From contig JAHDLC010000016.1 in NCBI GenBank assembly GCA_018436595.1, positions 1-64,000 on the forward strand: 64,000 bases of DNA. The letters are read 5' to 3'. The stretch is from Synergistaceae bacterium (GTDB lineage Bacteria > Synergistota > Synergistia > Synergistales > Aminobacteriaceae). How positions within the stretch are numbered: position 1 is the first letter of the stretch; each line of letters starts with the position of its first letter. The translations under genes and the position numbers were made by a program. The notes below the pieces were generated by a model that was given only the letters and a program-made list of their open reading frames with translations, did no database searches and was not told the origin of the DNA. This document shows positions 52,091-61,648 of this stretch, piece by piece.

Positions 52091-53407
52091 CTAGAAAAGT
52101 TCCTTGACGGATTTTTTAAGGTATTCCATGAGACCACGAAACCCCTCTCCATGGGAATTCCCCTGTTTTCTGGGAGGTTTTGTCCCGGGAAGTCCCGGCG
52201 AAATGATGGATGTGCCGGAACGGAGCTGGGACACGGGGGTTTCGATGAAACGGTACGGATTTCTTTCCTTGCTGGTCATATACCGCACAATTCCTGCGGC
52301 AGTAGTATATTCGCAGTCATTTCTTCCCGGAGGCATCTGGTACATGTCAAGGGGTTCCGCGATGCGGACGGGAAGGTTGAGAAGCTCGGAAGCGAAAAGC
52401 TCGATTCCCGGTGTCTTGGCGACACCTCCTGAAAGGACGACGCCTGCGGGGAACATGTGCAGGGTGTATTCGGAAAGCTGATGGAGCACGTGTTCTCCGA
52501 ACAGCTCTTCGAGCCGGCAGTTCACTACTTCCGAGGCTTCATGAATGTTGAAGGTTTTCGTTCTTCCCCTTACGTCGATGTCAAGTTCCTGTTCCTCGTC
52601 ATCATCCGGGGCGAGAGAGACCATTTTCTTTATTTCCTCTGCCTTGCTTATAGGAATTTTCATGACGTATGCAAGGTCGTTGGTTATGTGATCTCCTCCG
52701 ATGGGAATGATGGAAAGCTTCACGGGACGCCCGTCGGTGTAAAGAGCGACACCCGTCGTCCCTCCGCCGATGCAAAGGGAAATGACTCCTGCTCTCGTTT
52801 CTTCGTCTGTCAGCGCACCAAGGGCGCTCGCGAGCGATTTGATTACAAGTCCGTTCACTTCCACTCCGGCGGTTTCAACACAGTTGATGATGTTCTGAAC
52901 CACAGTTGTGGGTATAATAACGGACTGAAGCTCCATTTCGAGCCTGATGCCAGTCATCCCCAGAGGATCGTCAATTCCCGAATTGCCGTCGATGGAATAT
53001 TTAACCGGTATGGTATGAAGGGTAACCCTGTTTGAAGGAATGGACAGCTCACTTTGGGCCGCCTCGATGACTCTTTCCACGTCCGAGATGGAAACCTGGC
53101 GGGGTGTTCTGCCCAGGGAAATCATCCCGCGGGACGTTACGGAGGCAACATCGATGCCGCTGAAAGAGACGGTAGCTTCCGTTATTTCGAACCCCACCAT
53201 GTTTTCAGCGTCTTTGACCGCTTGGCGTACAGAGCGGACCGCCTGCTCCAGGTTTATGATCAGGCCTTTTCGTATTCCCTGGGAGGGAGCGAACCCGACA
53301 CCGATTATTTGAGCTTCCTGGAAACGGGAATCTCTTTCCGCCACTACAACGGCGATTTTGCTCGTGCCGAGATCCAGCCCAACGAGAATTTCCGGCTCTT
53401 TGTACAC
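52091..53407 (-). CDS. ftsA: Cell division protein FtsA
   Basis: FtsA is an actin-like ATPase that ties FtsZ to the membrane. LVGLDLGTSKIAVVVAE, the 1C domain, GGGTTGVALYTDG and LSGGVAKTPGIELFA are present. The C-terminal GLMEYLKKSVKELF is the amphipathic membrane-targeting helix. GTG start directly follows the ftsQ stop. Confidence 0.97.
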   Translation of the reverse strand: MYKEPEILVGLDLGTSKIAVVVAERDSRFQEAQIIGVGFAPSQGIRKGLIINLEQAVRSVRQAVKDAENMVGFEITEATVSFSGIDVASVTSRGMISLGRTPRQVSISDVERVIEAAQSELSIPSNRVTLHTIPVKYSIDGNSGIDDPLGMTGIRLEMELQSVIIPTTVVQNIINCVETAGVEVNGLVIKSLASALGALTDEETRAGVISLCIGGGTTGVALYTDGRPVKLSIIPIGGDHITNDLAYVMKIPISKAEEIKKMVSLAPDDDEEQELDIDVRGRTKTFNIHEASEVVNCRLEELFGEHVLHQLSEYTLHMFPAGVVLSGGVAKTPGIELFASELLNLPVRIAEPLDMYQMPPGRNDCEYTTAAGIVRYMTSKERNPYRFIETPVSQLRSGTSIISPGLPGTKPPRKQGNSHGEGFRGLMEYLKKSVKELF

Positions 53408-54211
53408 TTATCTCCCGCTCCCTTCCTGACCGCCGCCGGCCACATTACGGACAATGATTCTGTCGGTGTACGTGGTATCTATTATAAGGTTTCCACCAGA
53501 AAATTGTAACTGGTGAAGAATCTGAGAGACGGCGGAGGCTATTTCTTTCCACCGTGCCTGGTCACCCCGAAGGAGGATATGCACGGTCCTGTCCCTGACA
53601 TTCAGATTCAGCTTTAGCAGGTAGTTTCCTTCCCTTCTGGAAACTTCCACGCTACGAGTATGAGGCATCCAGCCGCTTGTTTCAATACCACTGACCCATT
53701 CAGAAAAGAACGTGACAGGAAAAACGCTGTTCATCACCACGATTCCTTCTTCCGGAATGCCTGCCGGTGACGGAAGGCTGTCGGAAAGCAGAAAGGTCGG
53801 AGTGGAAGGCGGCCGGATTCCCGCAAGCCGTGTATTGAGGGGGTGGCCTGATTCCCATATGCGTCCGTCACGGGTGAGAAAAAAAACTGTCTTCTTCCAC
53901 CGCAGCGTGAGCCAGGGCTGTAAAGGTTCTATTTCGATAAAGAAATCCGATAAATTCTCCCGTCTCAGAGAAATGAGAAGAGGAGATTCCGACTCGATTT
54001 TTTTCTTCAGGTCCGCCGACCTGAAAAGAAAAACCGGCCAGTAACGCAACTCTTCGGGGCCAAGGTTTTTCCAGAAAAGTGCTTCCGCCTCGGGATCCCC
54101 TGTTCGAACCGAAATACCGTCAAGGCTCAGAAACTGGGTATACCCCTCGTAGGAGAATAATGAACCGAGGAACAGGGAACACGCAAGAAGAAAAAAAAGA
54201 AATTTTCCCAT
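53408..54211 (-). CDS. ftsQ: FtsQ/DivIB-like cell division protein
   Basis: The protein has a short N-terminus, one membrane helix (about 3-22) and an extracytoplasmic part of about 240 residues. Sequence similarity to FtsQ is weak by eye, but the layout, a POTRA-like start followed by LRWKKTVFFLTRDGRIWES, and the place between murC and ftsA fit. The ATG at 54211 gives a short cytoplasmic end; the ATG at 54268 has a ribosome site that is too close. I call it FtsQ mainly on context and topology. Confidence 0.75.
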   Translation of the reverse strand: MGKFLFFLLACSLFLGSLFSYEGYTQFLSLDGISVRTGDPEAEALFWKNLGPEELRYWPVFLFRSADLKKKIESESPLLISLRRENLSDFFIEIEPLQPWLTLRWKKTVFFLTRDGRIWESGHPLNTRLAGIRPPSTPTFLLSDSLPSPAGIPEEGIVVMNSVFPVTFFSEWVSGIETSGWMPHTRSVEVSRREGNYLLKLNLNVRDRTVHILLRGDQARWKEIASAVSQILHQLQFSGGNLIIDTTYTDRIIVRNVAGGGQEGSGR

Positions 54212-54283
54212 GGAATCGCTACCCCGGCAACGGAGGGAAAACACCGGCACCTGAAGGCCGTCCGGCATCCCCTTTCATACCGG

Positions 54284-55705
54284 TCAGGCGTGGACAACCT
54301 CCACTCTTGCCTTTTCCATGAACATTTCCCCGACATTGGAAATATCTCCGGCACCGATTGTCAAAACGATATCCCCCGGCAGGCATTGTTTCTCGAGCTC
54401 CGAGGCCGCTTCTTCAAGAGAGCCGCACATAATGCTCTTTGAATATCCGTTTTCGTTCAGGAGAGCATCGATGAGTGCGGAGGAAACCCCTTCGATCGGC
54501 TCTTCGTCCGCCTGGTACACGGGGAGAAGCACAACGGAATCCGCCGAAGAAAGAACCGCTGCAAAATCCCTGTACAGAGCAAGCGTTCTGGTGAACCTGT
54601 GAGGCTGAAAAGCGACGAGAAGCCGTTTTTCAGGGAACATCCTGTCGATGGCGCTCAGGGTTGCCGCGATCTCCCTGGGATGGTGTCCGTAATCGTCATA
54701 AACCTCGACTCCGTTGATCTGTCCCAGGTGCTGAAGGCGTCTTTTGGCGCCCTTGAATTCTTTCAGGGTTTTCTTGATCATGGTGAAGGGAATCCCCAGA
54801 GTGTGGGCTACGGCACAGGCGGCCAGGGCATTGAGAATATTGTGGTCTCCGGAAACGGAGAGTTCCATGTCGTCAATATGGACCCCCTTGTGGGCGATGG
54901 AGAAACTGACTCCTCCTCCATGATTGTGCTTCACGTCGAAGGCCCCCCATGTCCATCCCATCCCCCAGCCGTAGGTTACCGCCTCCCTGGGGAGCGATCC
55001 TGCAGCCATGATTTTGCCGAGGCCGGCGTCTTCTCCGCAGAGCACGAGAAGACCTCCGTCCTTCGGATTGGATGTAAATCGTGTGAAGGCCTCAAGAACG
55101 CTTTCAAATGTGGGGTAATGATTGACATGGTCCCAGTCGGCGTTGGTGACCACTGCAATGTTGGGATGAAATTTTTCGAAGGAGCCGTCGCTCTCGTCGA
55201 GTTCAGCAACCATGTATGGGCCGTCACCGAGTTTCGCGTTTACGCCGATGTCGCACAGTTCTCCCCCAATGGCGAGGGTCGGATGAAGCCCGGCCTGTTC
55301 CAGGATGAGAGCTATCATGGAGGATGTGGTTGTTTTCCCGTGGGTTCCGGCAACGCCTATGCCGAACCGGGAATCGAAGATCCAGCTCAGGACCTCTCCC
55401 CTTTTGGCTACTGCAATTCCGCGCTCCTTTGCCGCGGCTATCTCCTCGTTTTCCTCGGGGATGGCGCTGCTGTAAACGAGAAGCTCAGGAAGGAATTTAT
55501 CCATATGGGCCTTTCCATGCCCGAGCACAACGGCGATTTCTTCTTTCAACACCTTATCGACATAGGAGGTGTGGCTCATATCGCAGCCGCTGACCTCGTA
55601 GCCAAGTTCTGCGAGAAGAAGAGCAAGTCCGCTCATCCCTGCGCCTCCGATGCCCATAAGATGAATCCGGCGTATACCCTTCAAGCTTGCGATGTAATTA
55701 TCCAA
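54284..55705 (-). CDS. murC: UDP-N-acetylmuramate--L-alanine ligase
   Basis: MurC adds L-alanine to UDP-MurNAc. GIGGAGMSGLALLLAE near the start, the ATP site GVAGTHGKTTTSSM, ELDESDGSFEKFHPNIAVVTN and DDYGHHPREI are family hallmarks. The TTG at 55705 gives MDNYIASLKGIRRIHLMG and has GGGAGA upstream; a TTG seven codons earlier is also in frame. No murB gene follows, though the two are adjacent or fused in many bacteria. Confidence 0.96.
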   Translation of the reverse strand: MDNYIASLKGIRRIHLMGIGGAGMSGLALLLAELGYEVSGCDMSHTSYVDKVLKEEIAVVLGHGKAHMDKFLPELLVYSSAIPEENEEIAAAKERGIAVAKRGEVLSWIFDSRFGIGVAGTHGKTTTSSMIALILEQAGLHPTLAIGGELCDIGVNAKLGDGPYMVAELDESDGSFEKFHPNIAVVTNADWDHVNHYPTFESVLEAFTRFTSNPKDGGLLVLCGEDAGLGKIMAAGSLPREAVTYGWGMGWTWGAFDVKHNHGGGVSFSIAHKGVHIDDMELSVSGDHNILNALAACAVAHTLGIPFTMIKKTLKEFKGAKRRLQHLGQINGVEVYDDYGHHPREIAATLSAIDRMFPEKRLLVAFQPHRFTRTLALYRDFAAVLSSADSVVLLPVYQADEEPIEGVSSALIDALLNENGYSKSIMCGSLEEAASELEKQCLPGDIVLTIGAGDISNVGEMFMEKARVEVVHA

Positions 55706-56792
55706 GATTCGTAATCTCCCTTCCAATACTGGACGAGATCAGCCGCCATAAACGTTCAGACTCATCTCCCTCCGAAAATTCTTTCCTGACGGTTTGTGCC
55801 TTTCGAAGGACGCGCAGTATCTTTTCTTTCAAGAATTCCAGAGGTTCATCTTCTCTCCAGATTTCTCCGGAGGCAATTTTTTCAAAACATTCGGCGTTTC
55901 TTTGCTGGTGGTTGTCCGCAGCCTGCTTCCAGGGAACAATAACGGCAGGGATCCCCCAAAGCATCAGCTCGGAAAGCGTCGATGCCCCTCCCCGAGCTAC
56001 GGCTCCGTCGATGACGGAAAAAAAGTCGGTCATATCCCACTGCTTCTCTACAAAAATCACGTTTTCCGGATAATCCCCGGCAAAAAGAACGGATTGAAGC
56101 TGCTGCGACGCTCCAAGCAAAAGAAAGGTATGTTTTTGTAATACCTTGTCTCTTACCACACAACTCAATAATTGTATCAGCCGTTCGCTCATAAGTGAAC
56201 CGCCCAAAACTCCGATTATGTTGTTTTCTGGAAAAGTTCTCCCTGTTTGGAGTCTCAGCCAGGCATCCCTGGGATCCCGGGCTGTAAAGGAGCGAACGGG
56301 GACTCCGGTGGGAACGAATGTGCCGGGAGTGAAGGGAAGACACTCGCTCCACCCGGTGGCAATTTTCTTCTTCAGCCGGGAAGCGAGCCGGGTCACTTTT
56401 CCTGCTGCTGCATTCTGCTCATGAACGATGACAGGCACTCCGGCAAGATGACATGCGAGCAGCGGCACGAAGGACACGTATCCGCCGAAAAGAAGGCAGC
56501 AATCGCATTCCTCCTTTCGTAAATAAGTCCTGAAGGATAAGAACGATGAAAGGGTTTCCTTCCACCTGACAATCCGGGGGCCGATGCCGGGTGTTCCGAA
56601 AGGAGAACCTGAAAGAGGCAGGGAGAAGGGGGCAATCCCCCGGGAAGCATAAATTTCCTGTTCCAGGGGGCGTGACCCGCAGACAAAGGAGAGTGTCACG
56701 TCTGCTTCAGAGGCAAGCAGCCATTCCGCGAAGGCGAGAGCGGGGAAGATATGACCTCCGGTTCCTCCGGCGACGATGCAGAGACTGGTCAT
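55698..56792 (-). CDS. murG: Undecaprenyl-PP-MurNAc-pentapeptide GlcNAc transferase
   Basis: MurG adds GlcNAc to lipid I to give lipid II at the inner face of the membrane. GGTGGHIFPALA lies at residues 9-20; HEQNAAAGKVTRLAS and RGGASTLSELMLWGIPAVIVPW follow. The ATG at 56792 has GGGAGG ten bases upstream and gives the standard N-terminus. Confidence 0.96.
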   Translation of the reverse strand: MTSLCIVAGGTGGHIFPALAFAEWLLASEADVTLSFVCGSRPLEQEIYASRGIAPFSLPLSGSPFGTPGIGPRIVRWKETLSSFLSFRTYLRKEECDCCLLFGGYVSFVPLLACHLAGVPVIVHEQNAAAGKVTRLASRLKKKIATGWSECLPFTPGTFVPTGVPVRSFTARDPRDAWLRLQTGRTFPENNIIGVLGGSLMSERLIQLLSCVVRDKVLQKHTFLLLGASQQLQSVLFAGDYPENVIFVEKQWDMTDFFSVIDGAVARGGASTLSELMLWGIPAVIVPWKQAADNHQQRNAECFEKIASGEIWREDEPLEFLKEKILRVLRKAQTVRKEFSEGDESERLWRLISSSIGREITNLG

Positions 56793-57910
56793 GGGAGTGA
56801 TGCCTCCCTGCAGACCCGCAAAAGGAGTCCGATTTTTGCCCACATGAAGAGGAGAGAGCTTCCTCCGTAGCTGATGAAGGGAAGAGGAATTCCTGTGAGG
56901 GGCATGAGCTTGAGTACTCCACCGAGATTAATGAACAGCGGAATAAGGACGGAGACCGTAAGAGCCCAGATGAGAGTCGCCCTGAATCCCTCGGCTTTTT
57001 TGTAGGCTGAGCAGGCCCGTATCGTCCATAACAGGAAAAAGAAGAGGATAAAGAATGTGCCGATAAAGCCGAACTCTTCTCCCACGGTGGCGAAAATATA
57101 GTCGGTATGGGCTGCGGGAAGGTAATTCAGTTTCTGAAGTCCCTTCCCCACTCCTACGCCGAAGAGACCGCCGTTGGAGAAGGCCACCAGTCCCTGGATA
57201 ACCTGGAATCCGCTGTCCATGGGCTGCTCCCACGGATCGAGAAAAGCAATGTATCTTCTGAGACGATATCCTTCCCTGATGATAAACATGAAAAAAAACG
57301 GAAATCCTGCAGCACCGGCGATGAAAGGCCAGCTCCATCCCCTGGACTGGACATGAATCGCCATGGATAAAGTGAAAATGAGGATGGTTCCACCCATGTT
57401 CGGCTGGAAGAGGAGGGGAATCACCGAAAGAAAGAGGACGGGGACCGTGATGGTGAGAAACGCCGATAGTCCTCTTTTTTCCGATGTGGTCAATAGCCTT
57501 GAAAGATGTACCGCCAGGGCCAGGTTCAGGAATTCTATGGGCTGAAAGCGGAGCCCGGCAAAGCCTATCCATCTCCTTGCACCACCAGCCTTGATGCCTA
57601 TGCCGGGAATAAGAGTCAGAACGAGGAGAACAAGGGAAAAGAGCCAGATTGTCCCACTGGCTTTTTTCCAGAAAGAAAGGGGGATCATGTACATCACCAG
57701 CATCCCCGCTATTCCGACCAGCAACCAGTGTACCTGTTTCATCCCGAGGGTGAAGGGTGAACCGTACTCTTCAAGGGATGTATGGGACGTAAGGGAGAAA
57801 ATCATGAGGATGCCGAAAATAGCAAGCAGGAGCGGGATGATCCAGAGGAAAGGATCACCCTGGGGGCGTCCGGCAGGAACTTCTGCGGAAAGCATAGATT
57901 CTTCTCTCAT
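56789..57910 (-). CDS. ftsW: FtsW-type lipid II glycan polymerase (SEDS family)
   Basis: The protein is polytopic, about ten membrane helices, with SEDS family blocks GGARRWIGFAGLRFQPIEFLNLA, HTDYIFATVGEEFGFIGT and LPLTGIPLPFISYGGSSLLFMW-like text near the end. Position between murD and murG and next to ftsI marks it as the septal FtsW rather than RodA. Its ATG overlaps the murD stop. Confidence 0.95.
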   Translation of the reverse strand: MREESMLSAEVPAGRPQGDPFLWIIPLLLAIFGILMIFSLTSHTSLEEYGSPFTLGMKQVHWLLVGIAGMLVMYMIPLSFWKKASGTIWLFSLVLLVLTLIPGIGIKAGGARRWIGFAGLRFQPIEFLNLALAVHLSRLLTTSEKRGLSAFLTITVPVLFLSVIPLLFQPNMGGTILIFTLSMAIHVQSRGWSWPFIAGAAGFPFFFMFIIREGYRLRRYIAFLDPWEQPMDSGFQVIQGLVAFSNGGLFGVGVGKGLQKLNYLPAAHTDYIFATVGEEFGFIGTFFILFFFLLWTIRACSAYKKAEGFRATLIWALTVSVLIPLFINLGGVLKLMPLTGIPLPFISYGGSSLLFMWAKIGLLLRVCREASLP

Positions 57911-59277
57911 GAGCTTCCCTCCAGGGACAGAACGATACTCTTGAAGTGTTCTCCCCTTTTCTTGTAATTCGGATAAATGTCCCAGCTGGTGCATGCAGGG
58001 GAAAGGAGGACCACGCCTTTCCCGGGAAGGGCTGAAGCGGCCTTTTTCACGGCATCTTCCATCCCCTCGGCTTCAATGATCGCTCCGTACCCGGCTTTCT
58101 TGAGAGCGCTGACGATTTTTTCCCGCTCCTCCCCCATCACCACTGCCACGAGAGCTTCTTTCCGCACCGTTTCCGCCAGGGGGGCGTAATCTTCGCCTTT
58201 TCCCTGCCCCCCAAGGATGATGGCCTTCGGACCTTCAATGGAGGTCAGGGCGGTACAGGTGGAGGCTACGTTCGTTCCCTTGGAGTCGTCAATGAAGAGA
58301 ACACCCCCGATGTCGGCAACCATTTCGCACCTGTGGGGCAGCCCGCTGAATCCTGTGAAAAGGCCGGGCATGTCCTTCTCCCCGAGGAGACGAAGAACGC
58401 CCGCCGCCATGGAAGCGTTTTCGATGTTGTGCCTTCCTATGAGGGGAAGATCATCAAAACCGAAAAGTTTCTCATCCTCATTCCCGGTTCTGAAATACAC
58501 GGACCTGGTTCTTTCGTCGGCAAGAATCGCCTTTTTGCACCGGCCGGAAAAGTCCTCTTTCCACGAGAAGCACACGAACCGGTCATCAGCAAGGTCCAAA
58601 CCAAGGACAGTCCTGTCTCTCTCCTGGACGACCGCTATCCCGCACTCCCTTTGGGTGCTGATGATCCTGGCCTTTGCCCGGACATATTCTTCGTAGCTTC
58701 CATGCCAGTCAATGTGGTCCGGTGCCAGGTTGGTCACGACAGCCACACTGCAGGACAGGCGGGAATTCCAGTGGAGCTGGAAACTGCTCAGTTCCACCAC
58801 GATATAATCCCAGTTCCTGAAAGCGGAGTCGGCAAGGGAAGTCCCGATGTTTCCGGCGACAGAAACAGCAAAACCTTTTCTGGTGAGCATATGCCCGAGG
58901 AGTGCGGTGGTTGTGCTTTTGCCGTTGCTTCCCGTTACCCCCAGCACTTTCCCCCGGAGAAAAGGGGCAAGAAAGTCGAGTTCTCCCGTGACCGGTATAC
59001 CCCTTTTTCGTGCCTCGATAACCACCGGAGCCGCAGGAGGGACACCCGAACCTGCCACAACCATGTCGGCATCGCAGGCCCGGCCTGAATGGCCGTCTTC
59101 CTCCCAGGCAATCCCCTTTTTCCTGAACATGGCCCGGGCCTCTTCATCCAGGTGTTTTCTCTCGGTGACGAAAACCGATGCGCCCAGCCCGGCAGCGAGT
59201 GAGGCCAGGCCTTTGCCGCTGACTCCGGATCCGATGATGGTGATTTTTTTTCCCTGAAGATTATTCGCTGGTTCCAT
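57907..59277 (-). CDS. murD: UDP-N-acetylmuramoylalanine--D-glutamate ligase
   Basis: MurD adds D-glutamate. The N-terminal Rossmann segment IIGSGVSGKGLASLAA, ATP site GVTGSNGKSTTTALL, AGNIGTSLAD, ELSSFQLHW and NLAPDHIDWHGSYEEY are typical. ATG has AGAGGTG upstream, 29 bases after mraY. Confidence 0.97.
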   Translation of the reverse strand: MEPANNLQGKKITIIGSGVSGKGLASLAAGLGASVFVTERKHLDEEARAMFRKKGIAWEEDGHSGRACDADMVVAGSGVPPAAPVVIEARKRGIPVTGELDFLAPFLRGKVLGVTGSNGKSTTTALLGHMLTRKGFAVSVAGNIGTSLADSAFRNWDYIVVELSSFQLHWNSRLSCSVAVVTNLAPDHIDWHGSYEEYVRAKARIISTQRECGIAVVQERDRTVLGLDLADDRFVCFSWKEDFSGRCKKAILADERTRSVYFRTGNEDEKLFGFDDLPLIGRHNIENASMAAGVLRLLGEKDMPGLFTGFSGLPHRCEMVADIGGVLFIDDSKGTNVASTCTALTSIEGPKAIILGGQGKGEDYAPLAETVRKEALVAVVMGEEREKIVSALKKAGYGAIIEAEGMEDAVKKAASALPGKGVVLLSPACTSWDIYPNYKKRGEHFKSIVLSLEGSS

Positions 59278-59306
59278 GGCTATACACCTCTAAAGACCGG
59301 GGAACG

Positions 59307-60263
59307 TCAGTTCCCGAAATATGACGAAAAAAGGACCGCCGTAATGGCCAGGCCGACTCCGTGAACAAGCCAGAACCTGGTGACGATATGGTTTTCTCTC
59401 CAGCCCAGCAGCTCGAAATGGTGGTGCACAGGGCTCATGAGAAAAACCTTTTTTTTGAAACCGTAAATCGCCGTCAGCTGCGCGGAAACCGAAAGGATCT
59501 CAAGCCCGTAGACAAACCCGAGAGGAATGAGGGCGACAAGGCAGTCGCCGTGTATGGCAGTGCTGACGATGAGACCTGCTATAAAATGGGATCCCACATC
59601 CCCCATGAAGACTTTTGCCGGATAGGCGTTGTGCCAGAGAAAAGCGGCACAGAGGCCGAGCCCGGTGACGGCGCCGTAAAATGCGGAGCCCCGGAGTGGA
59701 AGCCAGAGAAGTGCGCCTGCCATGGAAATGACACACGCCCCTGCAGCGAGGCCGTCAAGGCCGTCGGTCACGTTGACCGCATTGAGCATACCTATGGAAA
59801 GAAAGGCTGCAAGGGGGACGGCAAGCCACGGAGAAATAAGGATCCCGGGCCAGATGCTAATTCCCCGGGAAAGGGAAATCCATATTACCCAGGGAAAGAC
59901 GATGAAAACCTGAAAGGCGAGCTTGTAGAGGCTTGGAAACCCTTCACTTGACTTTTTGCTGAATTTTATCCAGTCGTCCGCAAATCCCACTGCGGCGGAA
60001 AGAATGGGAAAAAACCAGAAAAGTGCCAGTTCACCCGGAGCAGCGTCTGAGAACCATCCGGCCAGGAGGATGGATGCAAGAGCCGTGGCGATGAACACGA
60101 TGCCTCCCATGGAAGGAGTGGATGACTTGGTCTCCATGTGGCTCTGGATGCCGTAGGCCTTCTGGGCGAGGGTTATCTGCCGGCGGTTTAGGGCGTGAAT
60201 CCACCTGGACTGAAGGAAAATTTCGAGAATAATGACCACTGAAAAAATAAAAATGAATTTCAT
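59307..60263 (-). CDS. mraY: Phospho-N-acetylmuramoyl-pentapeptide transferase
   Basis: MraY makes lipid I on undecaprenyl phosphate. The ten-helix protein has TPSMGGIVFI, ADDWIKFSKK, NAVNVTDGLDGLAAG, GDVGSHFIAG and the HHHFELLGWRE loop, all MraY-type, unlike the WecA relative at 1440. ATG overlaps the murF stop. Confidence 0.97.
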   Translation of the reverse strand: MKFIFIFSVVIILEIFLQSRWIHALNRRQITLAQKAYGIQSHMETKSSTPSMGGIVFIATALASILLAGWFSDAAPGELALFWFFPILSAAVGFADDWIKFSKKSSEGFPSLYKLAFQVFIVFPWVIWISLSRGISIWPGILISPWLAVPLAAFLSIGMLNAVNVTDGLDGLAAGACVISMAGALLWLPLRGSAFYGAVTGLGLCAAFLWHNAYPAKVFMGDVGSHFIAGLIVSTAIHGDCLVALIPLGFVYGLEILSVSAQLTAIYGFKKKVFLMSPVHHHFELLGWRENHIVTRFWLVHGVGLAITAVLFSSYFGN

Positions 60264-61648
60264 GATGACCCCTCCCGGCAGAGAATATCTACAAGCCTGT
60301 CGAGCCGGTTGCCGTGGGATCCCTTGATTACGATGGCGTCACCTTTACCCAGTTCCTTCCCGAGACAGTCTCCCAGCTTTTGGAGACTGTCGCTCCAGAG
60401 GACAAGGCGAGGTCCTGCCTGACCGTCGAACGGGGCAATCCTTTCCCAGGTTTTGCCCACAAGCCAGACGGTATCGAAAGAACGGAGAAGGGGCAGCAGA
60501 TCCCGGTGGAAATCATCGCCTCTCTCCCCGAGTTCAAGCATTTCACCGACGACCGCATAAGTGCGGCGCGTCTCCATTTCGCCTGCTGCCCTCAAAACGG
60601 CCGACATGGAGGCGGGATTAGCATTGTAGGAATCGTCGATGAGGCATGCTCCTGAATTGAGGGTTCTGATGAGTCCTCGTCCTTCAAGGGAATGGGTCCC
60701 TTTTAGAGCTGCAGCGGCTTTCTCTCCGGGAACTCCGAGCCGGGTGCTTATGCCGATTGCAAATGCCATCGGGTAGGCTGCGTGTTTTCCGAAAGCCCCG
60801 GATTGTACGGCGAGGATATCCCCCCCGGGGATTTCAAGGGAAAAGGAAAGTTCAGGGATGCCTTTTTCGATGGAAAAAACCGGGGCAAGTATGCGGTAAT
60901 CGCACTCCCCCGTTCCTGCGGAGAACCCGGCAATTCCTGCCGGAAGCCGTGAAGCCGCCCTGACAAGAAGAGGATTGTCTCCGTTGAAGAAAAAGGACTG
61001 GAGAGCAGATGATCCGGCGATCTCCATTTTGGCCTCGAGCACACCCTCCACCGATCCGAACCCCTCGAGGTGGGCGGGCGCCACTTCAGTGATCACGGAA
61101 ATGGTGGGAGGGAAGAAGCGGACCATTTCCCCGATTTCTCCGGGGTGGTTGGTGCCCATTTCAAGCACGAGAACCTCTGACTCTTCCGGAAGGGCAAGGA
61201 TGGTCATGGAGCACCCGATGAGAGTATTGTAGCTGTGTTCCGCTGAATGGACCTTCATGGAAGTTTTCAGACATCTCACAAGATAGTCCCTCGTGGTTGT
61301 TTTGCCTACGCTTCCGGTAATTGCTATGACGTGCAGTTTTTTACCATGGCGGGAAAGCCGCTTTTCCGCCATGGCGGGAAGGGCCTTGTAGGTATCGCTG
61401 ACCTTTACCGAGGCGACCGGGGAGGGAATGTCCCGGTCTTCCTCGCAGATGATGAGGGATGCTCCGCGGGCTATGGCATCGGGTATAAAGGTGTGCCCGT
61501 CTGTGTTTTCTCCCCGGAATGCGACAAAGGCGTCTCCTTTCCGGACCAGCCTGCTATCGGCGAGCAGTCTGCCGGAAAAGACACCGTCGGGGCCCCGCAG
61601 TTTGGAACCTGCGAGTTCAGCGATAAAAGAAAATGTGTTCATTCCCAC
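60260..61648 (-). CDS. murF: UDP-MurNAc-tripeptide--D-Ala-D-Ala ligase
   Basis: MurF adds the D-Ala-D-Ala dipeptide. ATP site AITGSVGKTTTRDYL, VLEMGTNHPGEIGEM, DDSYNANPASMSAVL and VIKGSHGNRLDRLV fit the family. A GTG start at 61648 has GAGAGG six bases upstream and overlaps murE; an ATG two codons later is possible. Confidence 0.96.
   Translation of the reverse strand: MGMNTFSFIAELAGSKLRGPDGVFSGRLLADSRLVRKGDAFVAFRGENTDGHTFIPDAIARGASLIICEEDRDIPSPVASVKVSDTYKALPAMAEKRLSRHGKKLHVIAITGSVGKTTTRDYLVRCLKTSMKVHSAEHSYNTLIGCSMTILALPEESEVLVLEMGTNHPGEIGEMVRFFPPTISVITEVAPAHLEGFGSVEGVLEAKMEIAGSSALQSFFFNGDNPLLVRAASRLPAGIAGFSAGTGECDYRILAPVFSIEKGIPELSFSLEIPGGDILAVQSGAFGKHAAYPMAFAIGISTRLGVPGEKAAAALKGTHSLEGRGLIRTLNSGACLIDDSYNANPASMSAVLRAAGEMETRRTYAVVGEMLELGERGDDFHRDLLPLLRSFDTVWLVGKTWERIAPFDGQAGPRLVLWSDSLQKLGDCLGKELGKGDAIVIKGSHGNRLDRLVDILCREGSS

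Noticed and set aside
54599-55714. 371-codon open frame on the plus strand
   Set aside because: It is antisense to murC, whose motifs are complete. The translation shows no domain.
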